Shown here: piece by piece, positions 35,090 through 45,861 of the stretch | How the letters are laid out: every line of letters starts with the position of its first letter | Numbering within the stretch: the first letter of the stretch is position 1 | NCBI GenBank assembly: GCA_030220185.1 | Contig: JASPKZ010003421.1 | Span: 124,001 to 188,000, forward strand | Reading direction: 5' to 3' | DNA: 64,000 nucleotides | From: Diploptera punctata | Taxonomy: Eukaryota; Arthropoda; Insecta; Blattodea; Blaberidae | The notes under the pieces: model-generated | Database searches by the model: none | What the model was told of the DNA's origin: nothing | What the model saw: the letters and a program-made list of their open reading frames with translations, nothing else | Translations under genes and position numbers: made by a program

Positions 35090-35430
35090 CTCTTGAACAC
35101 CGAATGGATTTCTTGAGACGAGTTCATGCAAAACGCGTCTAGATAAAATACGGAATGATGTGATAAGAGAAGAAATGAAAATGAAGATGGATATACTTGA
35201 TGGTAATCAGAAGAAACACATTGATTTGGTTATCGTAATAGAATGAAGGAAGGAAGAAAGATTCCCTAATAAGGTATTAAGGTGGATACTATTTTAAAGA
35301 AGTTATCGAATTTCTCACGACACGACTGGAGTAACCACGTTGATGAGGCAATGACAACAGGAAATGTATACATGTATTGAAGAATGCCAGAATAGAGGAA
35401 GATGTCGACTGGAGACGGAAATGTTAAAAT
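35090..35430 (+). pseudogene. Retrotransposon reverse transcriptase C-terminal relic
   Basis: Broken frames read DFLRRV, TRLDKIRNDVIREEMKMKMDILD, then HIDLV and RFPNKVLRWI, the pattern of the post-thumb region of non-LTR polymerases. The final GRP-type basic end is lost. No tail or duplication was found. Confidence 0.6.
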
Positions 35431-35510
35431 ATAAAAATGAGTGCCTGATATATCAGTCGTTTTAAACTAAAATGAATATCCGTTTAAAAAACTTCAAGTA
35501 GTTAAAACTA

Positions 35511-35547
35511 CATAGGCCTTTCGGAAATATGTTCGATCTTCGGCATG
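35511..35547 (-). ncRNA. Hammerhead-like motif, degraded
   Basis: Minus strand: CATG, CCGAAGA, T, CGAAC....TTTCC, GAAA, palindromic GGCC, TATG. Same order as the 53751 copy, and both are preceded by CCAAATGACATGCC. Stem II is imperfect, so a working ribozyme is unlikely. Confidence 0.3.
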
Positions 35548-35744
35548 TCATTTGGTACTTTTAAGAATGTATTCATGGCGACGGAAAGACGGCGACAGTT
35601 GTAACAATCCGTGATGAAGAAGAAGTAAAAAGCTTTTGTCTCCATTGTATAAATACAAGCAAAATCCTGCCTAAAACTGTACTGGGAACCTGCGAATTGC
35701 GTTCATAGATTTGTGAATTGTTTATCATTGGATATTCATTGCCT

Positions 35745-36090
35745 GGCTGCCGCGGTGATATAGTAGTTACGTTCTTTGTCTCCAGTTCCAAGGGTCAGGG
35801 ATTCAAACCTGGCCGCTGTCGATGCATTTTTAACGTGGAATATCCCAGAGAAATATCCTGCAGGAGGGACTTTAAGCCGTAGATCCCGAGTCTGAAGATT
35901 TTCAGACTCGTAAAAGAACCGCAAGCCTAAATAAAAAGGCATATGTGCAAAATTTATCCGACCTTTATCCATCCAAATAATAGGCCTGTTTTAATTACTT
36001 CTGTATATCTCATTGAGGCGATGTGCTAACCATATGTCACTCCTTGACATCTATAGGTAAATGAACGTAAATAAATTAGCTTGGTTAACA
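35745..36090 (+). repeat. SINE S1, copy 2
   Basis: Matches 30630-31010 through the tRNA-like head (GATATAGTAGTTACG, B box GATTCAAACCT) and the body (GAGGGACTTTAAGCCG, TCTGAAGATTTTCAGACTCG, GACATCTATAGG). It is diverged by point changes and small gaps. Confidence 0.78.
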
Positions 36091-36199
36091 AATTCCCGCT
36101 ACGGAGCAATCATGTCCCCACTGCGCGACTTATGGGGTCATACCGCTTTCTCACCCCATGACACATTCGAAAACGGAGCTATAATGGGGGAGTTTTCCA

Positions 36200-36222
36200 T
36201 ATATATATATATATATATATTA
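36200..36222. repeat. (TA)n microsatellite
   Basis: Short TA run shortly before H6. Confidence 0.9.
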
Positions 36223-36257
36223 TTTTTAATTGTTTTCACAAGGTATTATTGTGTGAT

Positions 36258-37716
36258 GACTATTTAACTCATGCCCCAAATGGGAGTCAACGACCAATCA
36301 CATTTCAATGAATTTTGATTTACAACCAATCACAGTCTTTTTTCACCTCGATTTTATCAATTTAATTTCATCATATTAAAATCAAGCTCCTCCATTTTAA
36401 CATTCTGAATAGGTCAGAGCATTATTTTGCAGTGACTGACTCTCTAAGAAATACGTTGATTATAACAATTTATATATTAAGATACCGGGCTTCCAATATA
36501 AAACTGGACCGGCCTTACGGAGTTTCATCCGGCACGCAGTGCTGTCTCTTCCTCCCGCAATTCATCCTGCCTGCCATCCGTCCTTGAACTTATAGAAAAT
36601 GCTGGAAATGTTGTCCTCCCGCAGTTAAACAGGCATTACACCGAGTAAACACATTTAGATTGACACGCTGTAGTTCGGGCACTGTCAAGTTTCTGATTTA
36701 ATTTCTTATATTGTTCTTTAGTTCTTCCAATGTGTGCGGATTTGTTTTGTACACTTTGTCTTTCAGGCTTCCCCACAAATAAAAATCACACACTGCTAGA
36801 TCTGGGGAGCGAGTGTTTCTTATTTTGTACTGAATCAGTGGTCTCAAATTTAGTCACAAGATCGTGGATTGTCGATCTGGAAGGAGGTAATTGTCCAGGG
36901 AAGTTCCGAGTAAATTCCTCGCGAACGCGACGAGCTGATTCGTATTTATAATAACATTTACACACATAAATGCGCTGCTCTAATGCCAGCTGACGTCTCA
37001 TCTTGTCGAACGATAGTAAACTGACTAGTTCAAGGACGAGCGGCTGGCAGAGTGAAATGCGGAGGAGGAGAGAGCGCTGCCTGACGGGTGAAACCCCGTG
37101 AGGCCGGTCCGGGTTTATATTGGAAGCCCGTTATATAGACCCTAGAATGCAGGTGGCTCCGAGATTGTGTATATAGTGCACGAATGTAATCAGATACTAC
37201 TTGCGAGATATGACAGAAAAATATTTGTAGCAATAACTATACCACAAAAAAAACACTATTTGCACTTTCTTAAACGTATTATTTCCCAGATATTTACGTT
37301 CCAGAAAAATATAATTGAAATATTTACATCATAGGACATCTGAAATTAATTAATAACCTATAATGTTGGTTATAAACAGTTTGATGTGTTTCAATTTTCT
37401 CCGCTAGGGTGCATTCTTACAATATTACGATCCTTTGGCTATAAATAATATGATCTGGTTGCAGTGATGAAGAAATTAAGCATAACAAACGTTTTTCATT
37501 TGTTTGTAAAAATCGCCATTTACATTAAATATATAAATATTTTAAAATAACTATATTTAAATAATGATTTATTAGTAAACAGCTTAAATTTATTCGTTAA
37601 GTAGTCCTAACAAAATGCCACTCTTGATTTCCAAATTCTCTAGATAAATTCACTCCTCACTTCGTGTGTCGTGAATTTATCGATAATTTGGAAATCACTC
37701 GTGGCATTACTTATGA
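36258..37716 (+). mobile_element. Helentron-like element H6, split by a mariner-like element
   Basis: 5' GACTATTTAAC at 36258 (T before). CCAATCA boxes follow at 36294 and 36326. The element breaks near 36484, resumes at about 37132 at ATATAGACCC (compare the H9 segment near 50030) and ends ACTTATGA at 37716 followed by T. The inner partner is altered to GTTAAGTAGTC. Total H6 sequence is about 810 bp without the insert. Confidence 0.82.
36485..37131 (-). mobile_element. Mariner-like element lacking the catalytic core
   Basis: Terminal inverted repeats of about 55 bp start CGGGCTTCCAATATAAA at 36486 and, inverted, at 37130. On the minus strand ATG at 37001 opens a helix-turn-helix module (ALEQRIYVCKCYYKY, then RSTIHDLVTKF). 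It ends NKKHSLPRSSSV at a stop. In another frame the sequence passes directly into the transposase C-terminus (SPDLAVCDFYLWGSLKDKVY, PHTLEELKNNIRN, CLTAGGQHFQHFL). The whole region with the first two catalytic acids is gone. The DNA-binding module and both ends remain, so such a copy could compete for transposase. It lies inside H6 and is younger than it. A TA or ATA duplication is likely but ambiguous. Confidence 0.82.
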
Positions 37717-37719
37717 TAA

Positions 37720-39385
37720 AGGAATGCATTCATTCTGAAGTAGGTAATTTATAAATTTTATTTGTGTGGACTTCAATTACATACAATAAATGTGTAACAG
37801 GGTGTAGAACATTCATGATAAATTGAGCATTAATAGGACATTAGTATCGCCCGGTAAGAGATTTATGTATCATGAAATGAATGTATGACATCACAGTGAG
37901 TATTTAGTTCAGAGAGGTTTAAAAAGTAATTTTCAATGTGTAACCTACTCCTTGAAATAATTAAATTAATTCTTTTAGTTTTGAGCCTAATTATTAGATT
38001 TATCTTTACTCAAATAATTCAGAAAAAATAATCAGACAACTGAAATATATATTTTATCTCTGATTTCCTTTTGTTCTAGAATGAAAGTTTCGAAATCACC
38101 TGTCTTCTATATAGCACCGCCTGTTTTAGTGAACCACCCATGCGAAAGTGCTTTTGCCAGAAAAGAACTATAAACTGTTTAATGACTTTATAAATAAGGT
38201 CTATAAAGAACTTTAGTTTTAAATGAAATTATATAATACATCACAACTTTAACATAAATTATACCCTTATATACCTTAGGTGAAATATGATTTATAAATT
38301 TTGGATAATAAATTATAATAATAATTATTATTTATTATTATTATTATTATTATTATATTTTTTATTCTATAAATTAAATATATTTTGTGAATCCACCTCT
38401 TTGAATTTATTGCTATAAAACACATGCCATAAATTAAATTTTCATTATAAAAAATTATCTCAAAATATTATATTTGATGTGTCCTAACAATTAAAATTAA
38501 GAGCAAATTTTTGTTTTCTTGGTATTATATACTACTAATGAAAAGCCGTGTGTATAATTAAATATAGGATATAAAAATTTAATCGTATACTGTAGCCTAA
38601 TTATTTATTTCATCAATTTATATTGCAAATTATGTTTTAAAGTTGTGAAAAAACTTTCATTCTCGCACCCTCTTTCTTTTTGTGATATTTACATCTCATA
38701 AACTAATGCCCTGAACGGGTCACCCATAGGCAGGGAACACTGAACTATGAATTACACCTACTAATAGACACAGAGGCGGATCTCCTGAGTCCGTGATAAC
38801 AGGACACCAGTACCACTACCTAAGACAGCACAGGACATCAAAACCGAGGCATAACTGCACAGACGTTCAGTAAAATTGTAATTAACCAAGCAGTAATTCA
38901 TCTTCTTAAGAAAATATCTCTCAGTTCAAACGAACTGTTAAAATATTAACAAAGACATGAAGTCTGAAAACCTTTTGCCACGCCATTTGATATGCTGGAG
39001 AGACGAATTTTACGTAATTTAATGAACACTGTGTGACGTCAACTCCTGGAACGGGACACGTGTTCAGATTTGCAATTCATATTCACCAGCGCCTTCATTA
39101 ACTGAGAGTACAAACTCTAACGTCAGTTTCAGTCTTCCACATAATATGTCGGACTGGTCCAATTAGACCTTTGAAGCAATGTTTTCATAGTTCACAGAAC
39201 CTGTTATACACTGTTGAAACCTCCAACTTCTTTAGAATGCAATTCACATTTCCTTTTCCCGCCAAGCACTCCTGTGGATTTATATTTATGTACATGTTTA
39301 GGAAACTGCTGGATATCTTTCAAGTGCAGCTTAGTACCTTTGTAACTTAGTAACTGAAGCTTAAGAGAAAAATATATTATTTTAT
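37720..39385. other. No gene recognised
   Basis: AT-rich with a short (ATT)n run at about 38330-38357. The stretch 38700-38900 is richer in GC, but neither a tRNA-like head nor a coding frame could be established. Confidence 0.3.
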
Positions 39386-39399
39386 TTGAACAAGTTCGT

Positions 39400-39934
39400 A
39401 CAAACTAAAATTGCAATGGCAAACATTCAACTAAGACATTACATGGAATAATTTGTAACAAAAGTATTACAAAGGAAACTAAAATTAAAAATTTATAAGA
39501 GCAAAATACAGAGTATTTTGTCATATGGAAGTGAAACTTGGTCTTTGACGAAATTAAAAAGAATGAAATTAGAACAGTTGAATTTGATTACCTTAGAAGA
39601 AGCCTTCAAAAAACAAGTCTGGATAAAATAAGAAATGAATTCCTTTGGAGAGAAATGAATGTCACCACATCTGTTGTTAAGAGGGTTCAAAATCAAACTC
39701 TTAAATGGTATGACCATGTATAAAGAATGGAAAATGAAAGATGGCCAAATAATATATATCAATGGACATCCCCTGGAAGAAATAAACGTGGCAGACCAAT
39801 ATGGAAATGGAAAACTTATGTCAGAACTATAAAGGATGATAGGAATTTGGAAGAAGGAGATTGGAATGATAGAAAAAAATGGAAACTGAAGACGGCAAAC
39901 CTATAAGTGGAGGAAAGCCGAAGAATATGAAGAA
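39400..39934 (+). pseudogene. Family A retrotransposon, 5'-truncated copy
   Basis: 535 bp flanked by GAACAAGTTCGT (39388-39399 and 39935-39946). It encodes the post-catalytic C-terminus: SYGSETWSL, EFDYLRRSLQKTSLDKIRNE, KWYDHV, then RGRPIWKWKTYVR and DWNDRKKWKLKTANL. Stops at 39721 and small shifts inactivate it. The end is (GAA)n-like. Confidence 0.92.
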
Positions 39935-40104
39935 GAACAAGTTCGTGCAACCTTCGTTTTACTCCGTGCGTATATCACAATTTAACATGAACCTGATAAA
40001 GAAGTTTTCATGAATAACTAGCTAACACCCGGCCAGCGCTGCTACGCCTAAATAAATTAAGTACTTTTTTATATCTAGTTGTATAAGTAAAAAGAAAAAT
40101 AATT

Positions 40105-40490
40105 TTAATTTATAAACTAACTCACTGGCACTATGGAACCCATACGTTCATGGCCGCGCAGACATAAGCTCTTCATACATCCCTATCCTGAGCTAAAGTT
40201 TTCCAATCATTTCCTGTAGGCTATAATCTACTTCCCTCATCATGGTTATTCTCCCACATCATCCTTGGTCTACCCACTGGGTGTTTTCCTTCTGTTTTTC
40301 CTACAAGAAGCTTCTATGCACCTCGTTCATTCCCAATTCTTGCAAAATATACTGCTCATCGTAGTTCTACGATACTTAACTCTTGTTATTGTATATGATT
40401 TCCTATAAAGACATGTAGTTCACTGTTATGTAGTCTTCTCCATTCATCTGGCTGTTCATCTCTCTTTGGTCCAATAGTTTTCCTAAGAAC
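40105..40490 (-). mobile_element. Family C retrotransposon fragment inside the Helitron
   Basis: Minus strand reads the FGPK..DE segment (near 40475), ILARIGNERGA, KLLVGKTEGKHPVGRPRMMW and the end CGTATGGGTTCCATAGTGCC. The (GTAA)n tail is shortened to GTTAG. Frames are broken. The flanks are Helitron sequence on both sides, but a duplication could not be fixed. Confidence 0.75.
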
Positions 40491-40530
40491 TCTATTATCA
40501 ATTATTTTTAGATAATCCGTGCTGATTACT

Positions 40531-40875
40531 TAAGAATAAAATGACCAGTAACAATATCATATAAAGAATTATGGGGAAAATGCTGACCAGAATTAAATTA
40601 AAATTTATATAAAAAGGAAAAAATGAAACTGGATAGGACATAGATTAAGAAAAGACGATGATTCAATTGAAAGAATTGCGTTGGGTTGGTACCCCCAAGG
40701 ATACAGATAAAAGGCAGACCGAAATAGACATGAAAGAATCATCCTTGAAAAATTGCAAAGGAAGGGAAAACCTGGAGGGAAGTGAAGAAGTTGGCTCGGA
40801 ATAAGATCCATTGGTGACGCTTTTTGAATGCCCTATGCTCCTAATGGAGATAAAGGAGATGCTGATAATGTTGAT
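40531..40875 (+). mobile_element. Retrotransposon C-terminal fragment with 12-bp duplication
   Basis: 345 bp between copies of GTGCTGATTACT (40519-40530 and 40876-40887), which is itself Helitron sequence. It encodes a polymerase tail (LDRT, KKRRFN, then QIKGRPK, EGKTWREVKKLARNKIHW) and ends with a degenerate (GAT)n tail. It is a distinct family from A-F. Confidence 0.85.
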
Positions 40876-41179
40876 GTGCTGATTACTCGGCGATGCCCGA
40901 GAATCTACTTATTCCAATCTTCTTGGCTTCAACGAGCTGAAAGACAAAAATGGTTATTGAGAGTTATCCGTAAAAAGATAGACATTTGCTGTCGCGGATA
41001 TTGTTTACAAGTTTTTTAGATATTCAACTCTGTATACATTAATTTCGTGTATTTGTTATGGTTTTGGCAGCGTAAGCCATTTAAGTATCCATAAAAGCTA
41101 CATTTTTAGGACACCGATGCACTTTTTTTAGCTCCTGCCCTATAGTAAGTACGGTAATATGTTATGGATATGTAAATTG

Positions 41180-41912
41180 TCATAAGTAATGCCACGAGTG
41201 ATTTCCAAATTATCGATAAATTCACGACTCTCGAAGTGAGGAGTGAATTTATCTAGAGAATTTGGAAATCAAGAGTGGCATTTGTTAGGACTATTTAACG
41301 AATAAAATTAAGTTGTTTACTCACAAATCATTATTTAAATATAGTTATTTTAAAATATCTATATATTTAATGTAAACGGCGATGTTTGAAAACAAGTGAG
41401 AAACGCTTGGTACGCTTCATTTGCTTCTTTAGTTCATCACTGCAACCAGATCATATTATTTATTGCCAAAGGAACGCAATATTGTAAGAATGCACTCTAG
41501 TGGAGAAAAAATGAAAGACCTCAAACTGTATATTAATTCATTTCTGATGTCCTACGATGTAAATATAACAATTATATTTTTCTGGAATGTTATTATCTGG
41601 GAAAAAATACATTTAAGAAATTACAAACAGTGGTTACTTTTTTTGGTGGTATAATCAATTGCTACAAATGTTTTTATATTAACTCCCGCATGCACTATAT
41701 ATACAATCTGATAGCTGTAATTCTTACAGAGTCAGTCACTGCAAAATAATGCTATGACCTATTCAGAATGTTAAAAAGGAGGTGCTTTCTTTATTATTAT
41801 AAACTTTAGTTGGTAAATTCTAGGCGAAACACGACTGTGATTGGTTGTAAATCAAGAATCATTGAAACGTGATTGGTCATTGACTCCCATTTGGGGCATG
41901 AGTTAAATAGTC
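41180..41912 (-). mobile_element. Helentron-like element H7
   Basis: 733 bp, minus strand. GACTATTTAAC at 41912, CCAATCA boxes, inner partner near 41290, full hairpin, and 3' ACTTATGA at 41180 followed by C. It sits inside the Helitron at 40018-42030. Confidence 0.85.
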
Positions 41913-42107
41913 CCAGAAAAATACTATAAATGTTGGTGAAAACCCCATTCTAATAGGTCAAGTAATTTTTGAGTCCATGAAGGACAGAAAGGCAGACAAA
42001 CACACAGACACTCATTTTTTTATATAAAGATGAAATATTGAGTTAATATTGTATTCTTAATCAATTTTACTTTTAGTACCAAACCCAACTATTTTAACTT
42101 TACCTAA

Positions 42108-42260
42108 CGAGCTGGTTCAAGCGGTAGTGTTTGAGACTCACATTAGGGAAGTCCCAGATTCAAATAAAAACTATTTTCCTTGTTTTCCTTAATTGTTCAA
42201 GGCAAAGCTGATTTGGAATTTTATTATGAGGTCTCATTTCGTCATTTCAATGCATTATTA
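42108..42260 (+). repeat. SINE S3 (tRNA-like head), copy 1
   Basis: A-box-like TGGTTCAAGCGGTAGTG and B-box-like AGATTCAAATA (degraded), followed by a body with AAGGCAAAGCTGATTTGGAA. It matches 48625 and 54795 in order. Confidence 0.65.
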
Positions 42261-42404
42261 AAAAATAAATCAATGATTCTCTACACAAAGGACATGATAC
42301 AGTAGAAATAAATAGTTATTGGATACACCAAACATTTGTAGATGAAATTTGACCTTAGATTTTAATTAAATTTACAGTGGGAAGAAACATTATGAGGTAT
42401 TTAT

Positions 42405-42568
42405 ATTAATAAATGAGTTGGAGGAAATGTTTTAACATCTCACCTCACAAAGTTGCGTCCAGTTTGATTGAAGATGAAGTAATCCTATACTTTTGAAACC
42501 GGTATCGTGAAGACACGCAACATTGTGAGGTGAGATGTTAAAACATTTTCTCCGACTCATTTATTAAT
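42405..42568. mobile_element. Fold-back element, 54-bp arms
   Basis: Arms 42405-42458 and 42515-42568 (a few mismatches) carry ATGTTTTAACATCTCACCTC. The 56-nt loop contains a hammerhead-like string. It has the same design as the elements at 7302 and 45862 but unrelated arm sequence. Confidence 0.88.
42470..42508 (+). ncRNA. Hammerhead-like motif in fold-back loop
   Basis: GATGA 42473-42477, AGTA...TACT (short stem II), GAAA 42495-42498, palindromic CCGG, TATC. The upstream C-U of the core is not preserved (GAAGATGA), and stem I is weak, so it looks inactive. Confidence 0.3.
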
Positions 42569-42639
42569 TGACCTTAGATGTTAAAGATGAAAACGTTAAG
42601 CTCTTATGTTATTTTAAATAATAAAAATTATATTTTTTA

Positions 42640-43520
42640 ATGAACTGTATAAATTCGACGATGTCAATTCAAAATAATAATCAGTATATCAAACTCAATA
42701 TTTGACAACAAGGAACTTGGAACTGAAAATAAATATTAGTAAAACTAAATATAGGGTAGCATGTTAAAGTGCAATATTAAATGGGAAAGGATACTCAAAA
42801 CAAACGTGGAAAATATTGAAAAAGAGACAGAATTTAAAAATTGTAAGAACGGTAACAACATCAGAGTTAAAATAAATTAAACACAGACTCAAGTCTGGAA
42901 ACAACACATGGTGTTATGACTACAGGAACTGTAGTTATCCCAAATTTTCTAAAACATTAAATTAAAAATATATTATAAAAGTTGTTTCTTCCAGTTACGT
43001 ATATTACAGGGATACGAAAGCTGATCTCTGATTTTAAGAGCAGAAAATGTTACGAACATTTGATAATAAATTATTTAGAGCATTTTTGAACCAAAGAGAA
43101 ACTAACAGAGAAGTGAATGGTGAAAACTACGTAACAATGAGCATCATGATTTTTATGAGAAGCAGGGTAGCTAATATTATTGTGATGTCTGTGTTTTAAT
43201 AGTACATATGTTTGTCCTGACGAGCAGAAGAGGAGGACACGTAGGCATAACTCCATTTGGCTAAATAAATTAATAAAATTTATTGAAAAGAGTTAAGTCT
43301 CGTTGAGCGCGATGGGCAGGATATATGGCATATATGGGGAATAAAAGAGGGGAATGGAAACTTATTGTAGAAAAACCAAAGAGAAGATCTAGTAGGTACG
43401 CCAAGAAGGAGATGGAAAAATATCACTATGATTTGAGGGATGTTAATTAATTTATACAGAGGAGGATTAGAAAATATAAACGCAGGGTAGGGTTGTACAT
43501 CCGCGCGGAATTCAACCTCC
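42640..43520 (+). pseudogene. Family C reverse transcriptase relic
   Basis: Old copy with many stops. Near 42720 it reads LELKISISKTKYR (the motif after the catalytic aspartates), near 43050 a LRTFDNKLFRAFL segment, near 43310 VERDGQDIWHIWG, and near 43380 KPKRRSSRYAKKEMEKYHYDL, ending HPRGIQPP. It ends in a (TA)n run rather than a GTAA tail. Confidence 0.65.

Positions 43521-43522
<2 letters not shown>

Positions 43523-43562
<40 letters not shown>
43523..43562. repeat. (TA)n microsatellite
   Basis: 40 bp of pure TA, directly after the family C relic. Confidence 0.97.
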
Positions 43563-43567
<5 letters not shown>

Positions 43568-43739
43568 GTTACAATGAATTAACTATAATTCACAATAACA
43601 TTTTTTATTTAATTTTGCAGATGTATTATAGTTTTGTCCATTGTATCCATATTACTTACGAATTTTTTCTGGCTTTACTTCTAACATCGGCGGAATTTTA
43701 GCCCAAATCTGAGTTTGGAACGCCTGGAAGGTGGAGTTA

Positions 43740-43950
43740 CGTTATCTCAATGATACGCTAGGTGATAAATGATAATGATGCAACAGAAGAGTCCTTAATC
43801 CTAAACTTAACCTAAATCCCAGACCATTGGCGACCACAGGAATAATATTCTCTTCAAAGAAAAATTCCTGTGGTCTGACCGAGATCGAACTCAGGACCTA
43901 ATGAATTTTAATCACATGCTCTTACTACAAGACCATGAGGATAGTTTCGT
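43740..43950 (-). repeat. tRNA-like SINE relic S6
   Basis: Minus strand from about 43945: TGGTCTTGTAGTAAGAGCATG (A-box-like) and GAGTTCGATCTCGG (B-box-like), spaced as in a tRNA. The body carries an inverted CCACAGGAAT / ATTCCTGTGG pair. No second copy was noticed in this window. Confidence 0.5.
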
Positions 43951-44004
43951 TAGAAATTTGAAAGTCTAAAGCGTTGTTCGTTCTCAAAAGAATTTATGTA
44001 ATGT

Positions 44005-44041
44005 TAATTATTATTATTATTAATGATATTATTATTATTAC

Positions 44042-44073
<32 letters not shown>

Positions 44074-44079
44074 GATTAT
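44005..44079. repeat. (ATT)n microsatellite
   Basis: ATT repeat interrupted once. It lies left of a family B insertion, and the same repeat resumes on the right side. Confidence 0.95.
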
Positions 44080-44324
44080 TGATAGATTAAGAAATGAGGA
44101 TATAAGAGAAGAATTGAAAGTACAGCCTTTATTGGATAAAGTCACGAATTACAGACAGAAATGGATTGATCACATGGAGGGAATGAGTAAGGAGAGATAT
44201 CCATTGTTAGCAAGAAATTATCAAGCAAGAGGAAGACGTGATGTTGGAAGACCTAGAAGACGTTGGGCTGATGCATTATGAAGTCGGAACGGGCAATTGC
44301 CTAATCCCTGGAGTGATGATGATG

Positions 44325-44326
<2 letters not shown>
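44080..44326 (+). mobile_element. Family B retrotransposon 3' end inside an ATT array
   Basis: Reads RLRNEDIREELKVQPLLDKV, ERYPLLARNYQ and RGRRDVGRPRRRWADAL in one frame, then the GGGCAATTGCCTAATCCCTGG end and (GAT)n tail. It is flanked on both sides by ATT repeat, so the duplication cannot be separated from the array. Confidence 0.88.

Positions 44327-44357
<31 letters not shown>
44327..44357. repeat. (ATT)n microsatellite
   Basis: Continues directly from the (GAT)n tail of family B. Confidence 0.95.
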
Positions 44358-44359
<2 letters not shown>

Positions 44360-44523
44360 TGATTCTAAAACAATGTCCATCACATTTAAATGATGTAATT
44401 ATATTGCAATAGCAACATACGGTTTAATTGGGAATTAATACCTCACAGGCCCATTGTTTTGAGTCTTGCTATACATAGGAATCATTCTACTTATTTTTGG
44501 ATTCTAATTATTGGTAATGTATG

Positions 44524-44550
44524 TTGATGATGATGATGATAATATTAATG

Positions 44551-44620
<70 letters not shown>

Positions 44621-44622
44621 GC
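44524..44622. repeat. (GAT)n/(AAT)n microsatellite
   Basis: Begins GATGATGATGATGATAAT and changes to a long AAT run. The GAT start suggests an origin as a retrotransposon tail. Confidence 0.95.
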
Positions 44623-44639
44623 AAATGTATTAAAAATAA

Positions 44640-45060
44640 GGTCCTCGGACGAATAATCGGTCCCATAAGGAATGGGAATGGAGAAAGCTTTAAAACGAGG
44701 AACTTAAATACATTTACGAATATTAAATCTAGAATAGTGAAATGTTTTTACATATTGATTGGGAAACTGTTAGGGAATAGTCCATTAGAAATGCCTTAGA
44801 CACTCTCATAGATATGAACCGAATTCGGCTGACAGAGGATATGGACCAGTGGAGGAGCCTTAGTGAATGCTGCATTGAACTTAAGGGTTTCAAAGCAATG
44901 TAATGAGTGTATTCGGGAGGTTTGAAATTCCTAGGCCTACCAACTATTTTCTTTCCCTTTTTTTTTAGTCGCCAAGGTAAATGACGAATTGTAATTTCAT
45001 TACGAAGACCCATTTCATAATTAATATTCATTGCATAGTATGTATAATTAAAATTAAATA
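44640..45060. other. No gene recognised
   Basis: A frame of 100 codons on the minus strand (44729-45031) has no recognisable domain. The minus strand at 44930-44970 reads KKKGKKIVGRPRN, which could be a trace of a retrotransposon basic tail. Confidence 0.25.
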
Positions 45061-45073
45061 AGATAACATAACT

Positions 45074-45627
45074 AAATTCTTCTTCTTCGTCGTCACGGTT
45101 TAGGCTTCTTTACTAGCCTGTTCCGGCTCCAAATTGCTGCTGTTTCCATCTTTTCTTTGGTCTTCCCAAGCGTCGTTATCCGTTGAATAGTCCGGCTATC
45201 TCTTTGGGGCTTGTAAATATTTTTTAATGAGTACGTTACTAACGTTTTACAGGGTTAGTCATTTGGAGGGGCTGCCTCCTTAAAGCCTTTGGACTTGCTT
45301 CCTTGTGTTTTATCCCCACAAGGAGGGTTGCCGCTTGCGCCTTCTACCGTTGAGGACTTAACTCGTATTTCTCTGAGCTGGGACTCTTATTTCATCCCAA
45401 GAGATTGGGTTGCCATTTTCGCCGTTCCGATATTTCTATCTCCGCCGCGTCTGCCGTTATGGTCTTCCGTGTTTGCAGCTTCCAGTGTGGTCGTTGCTCC
45501 CACGTTGCGGATTATTCTTAGTTCCCTCTCCTCTTATCAAACCTCAAGCCAAGGCTTCCCGATTATGATCGTCCGGCTCATTGGTACTAACCTTCCAACC
45601 ATGCCAAGGTGATAATACACAGGGAGG
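45074..45627 (-). mobile_element. Internally deleted retroelement, family E
   Basis: 554 bp on the minus strand. The 5' end starts GCCTCCCTGTGTATTATCACC and continues TTGGCATGGTTGG, parallel to the family C start CCTCCATGGTATCTTTACC. Near 45220-45110 it passes to a polymerase tail (RITTLGKTKEKMETAAIW) and a (GAA)n tail. The 7-bp direct repeat CATAACT lies at 45067-45073 and 45628-45634. The 107-codon plus-strand frame at 45289 is a shadow. Endonuclease and polymerase cores are absent. Confidence 0.68.
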
Positions 45628-45689
45628 CATAACTTAAGTACAATTTTTAGTCGGGGATTAAAAGAAAAATAAATTTGCATTTGTCCTGG

Positions 45690-45770
45690 ATGGGTGTCTA
45701 AGTATTTCAATGGTAGAGTGTCGACGATAAAAAGCTTGATATGTTGGATTCAGGTCCAAATGTTTTTTTT
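45690..45770 (+). repeat. tRNA-like relic
   Basis: TTTCAATGGTAGAGTG (A-box-like) and TGGATTCAGGTCC (B-box-like) are spaced about as in a tRNA. The acceptor stem does not pair, so it is a SINE head or tRNA pseudogene rather than a gene. Confidence 0.4.
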
Positions 45771-45861
45771 TAGTTATTTTAACTAGGGCCTAACTGATAG
45801 CTTATCTGGAAAAATTAATTTCCATAAATATAAAAATTAAAATTGTACCTTTAATAGCAGT

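Larger units (their letters stand above)
40018..42030 (-). mobile_element. Helitron, minus strand, broken by three later insertions
   Basis: The 3' end on the minus strand is GGCCGGGTGTTAGCTAG at 40018 followed by T. The 5' end is TCTTTATATAAAAAAATGAG at 42030 preceded by A. Between them lie Helitron blocks homologous to 26092-26727 (minus strand: TTACTTATACAACTAGAT-like near 40080, GGTAATCAGCACGG-type near 40880, CTTACGCTGCC near 41080). They are separated by a family C fragment (40105-40490), a retrotransposon end with its own duplication (40531-40875), and H7 (41180-41912). That 42030 and 40018 are the two ends of the same element is an inference from orientation and A|T borders. Confidence 0.62.

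Noticed and set aside
45289..45612. 107-codon plus-strand frame with relatively high GC
   Set aside because: It is antisense to the internally deleted retroelement at 45074-45627, whose minus-strand end shows polymerase tail residues and a GAA tail.
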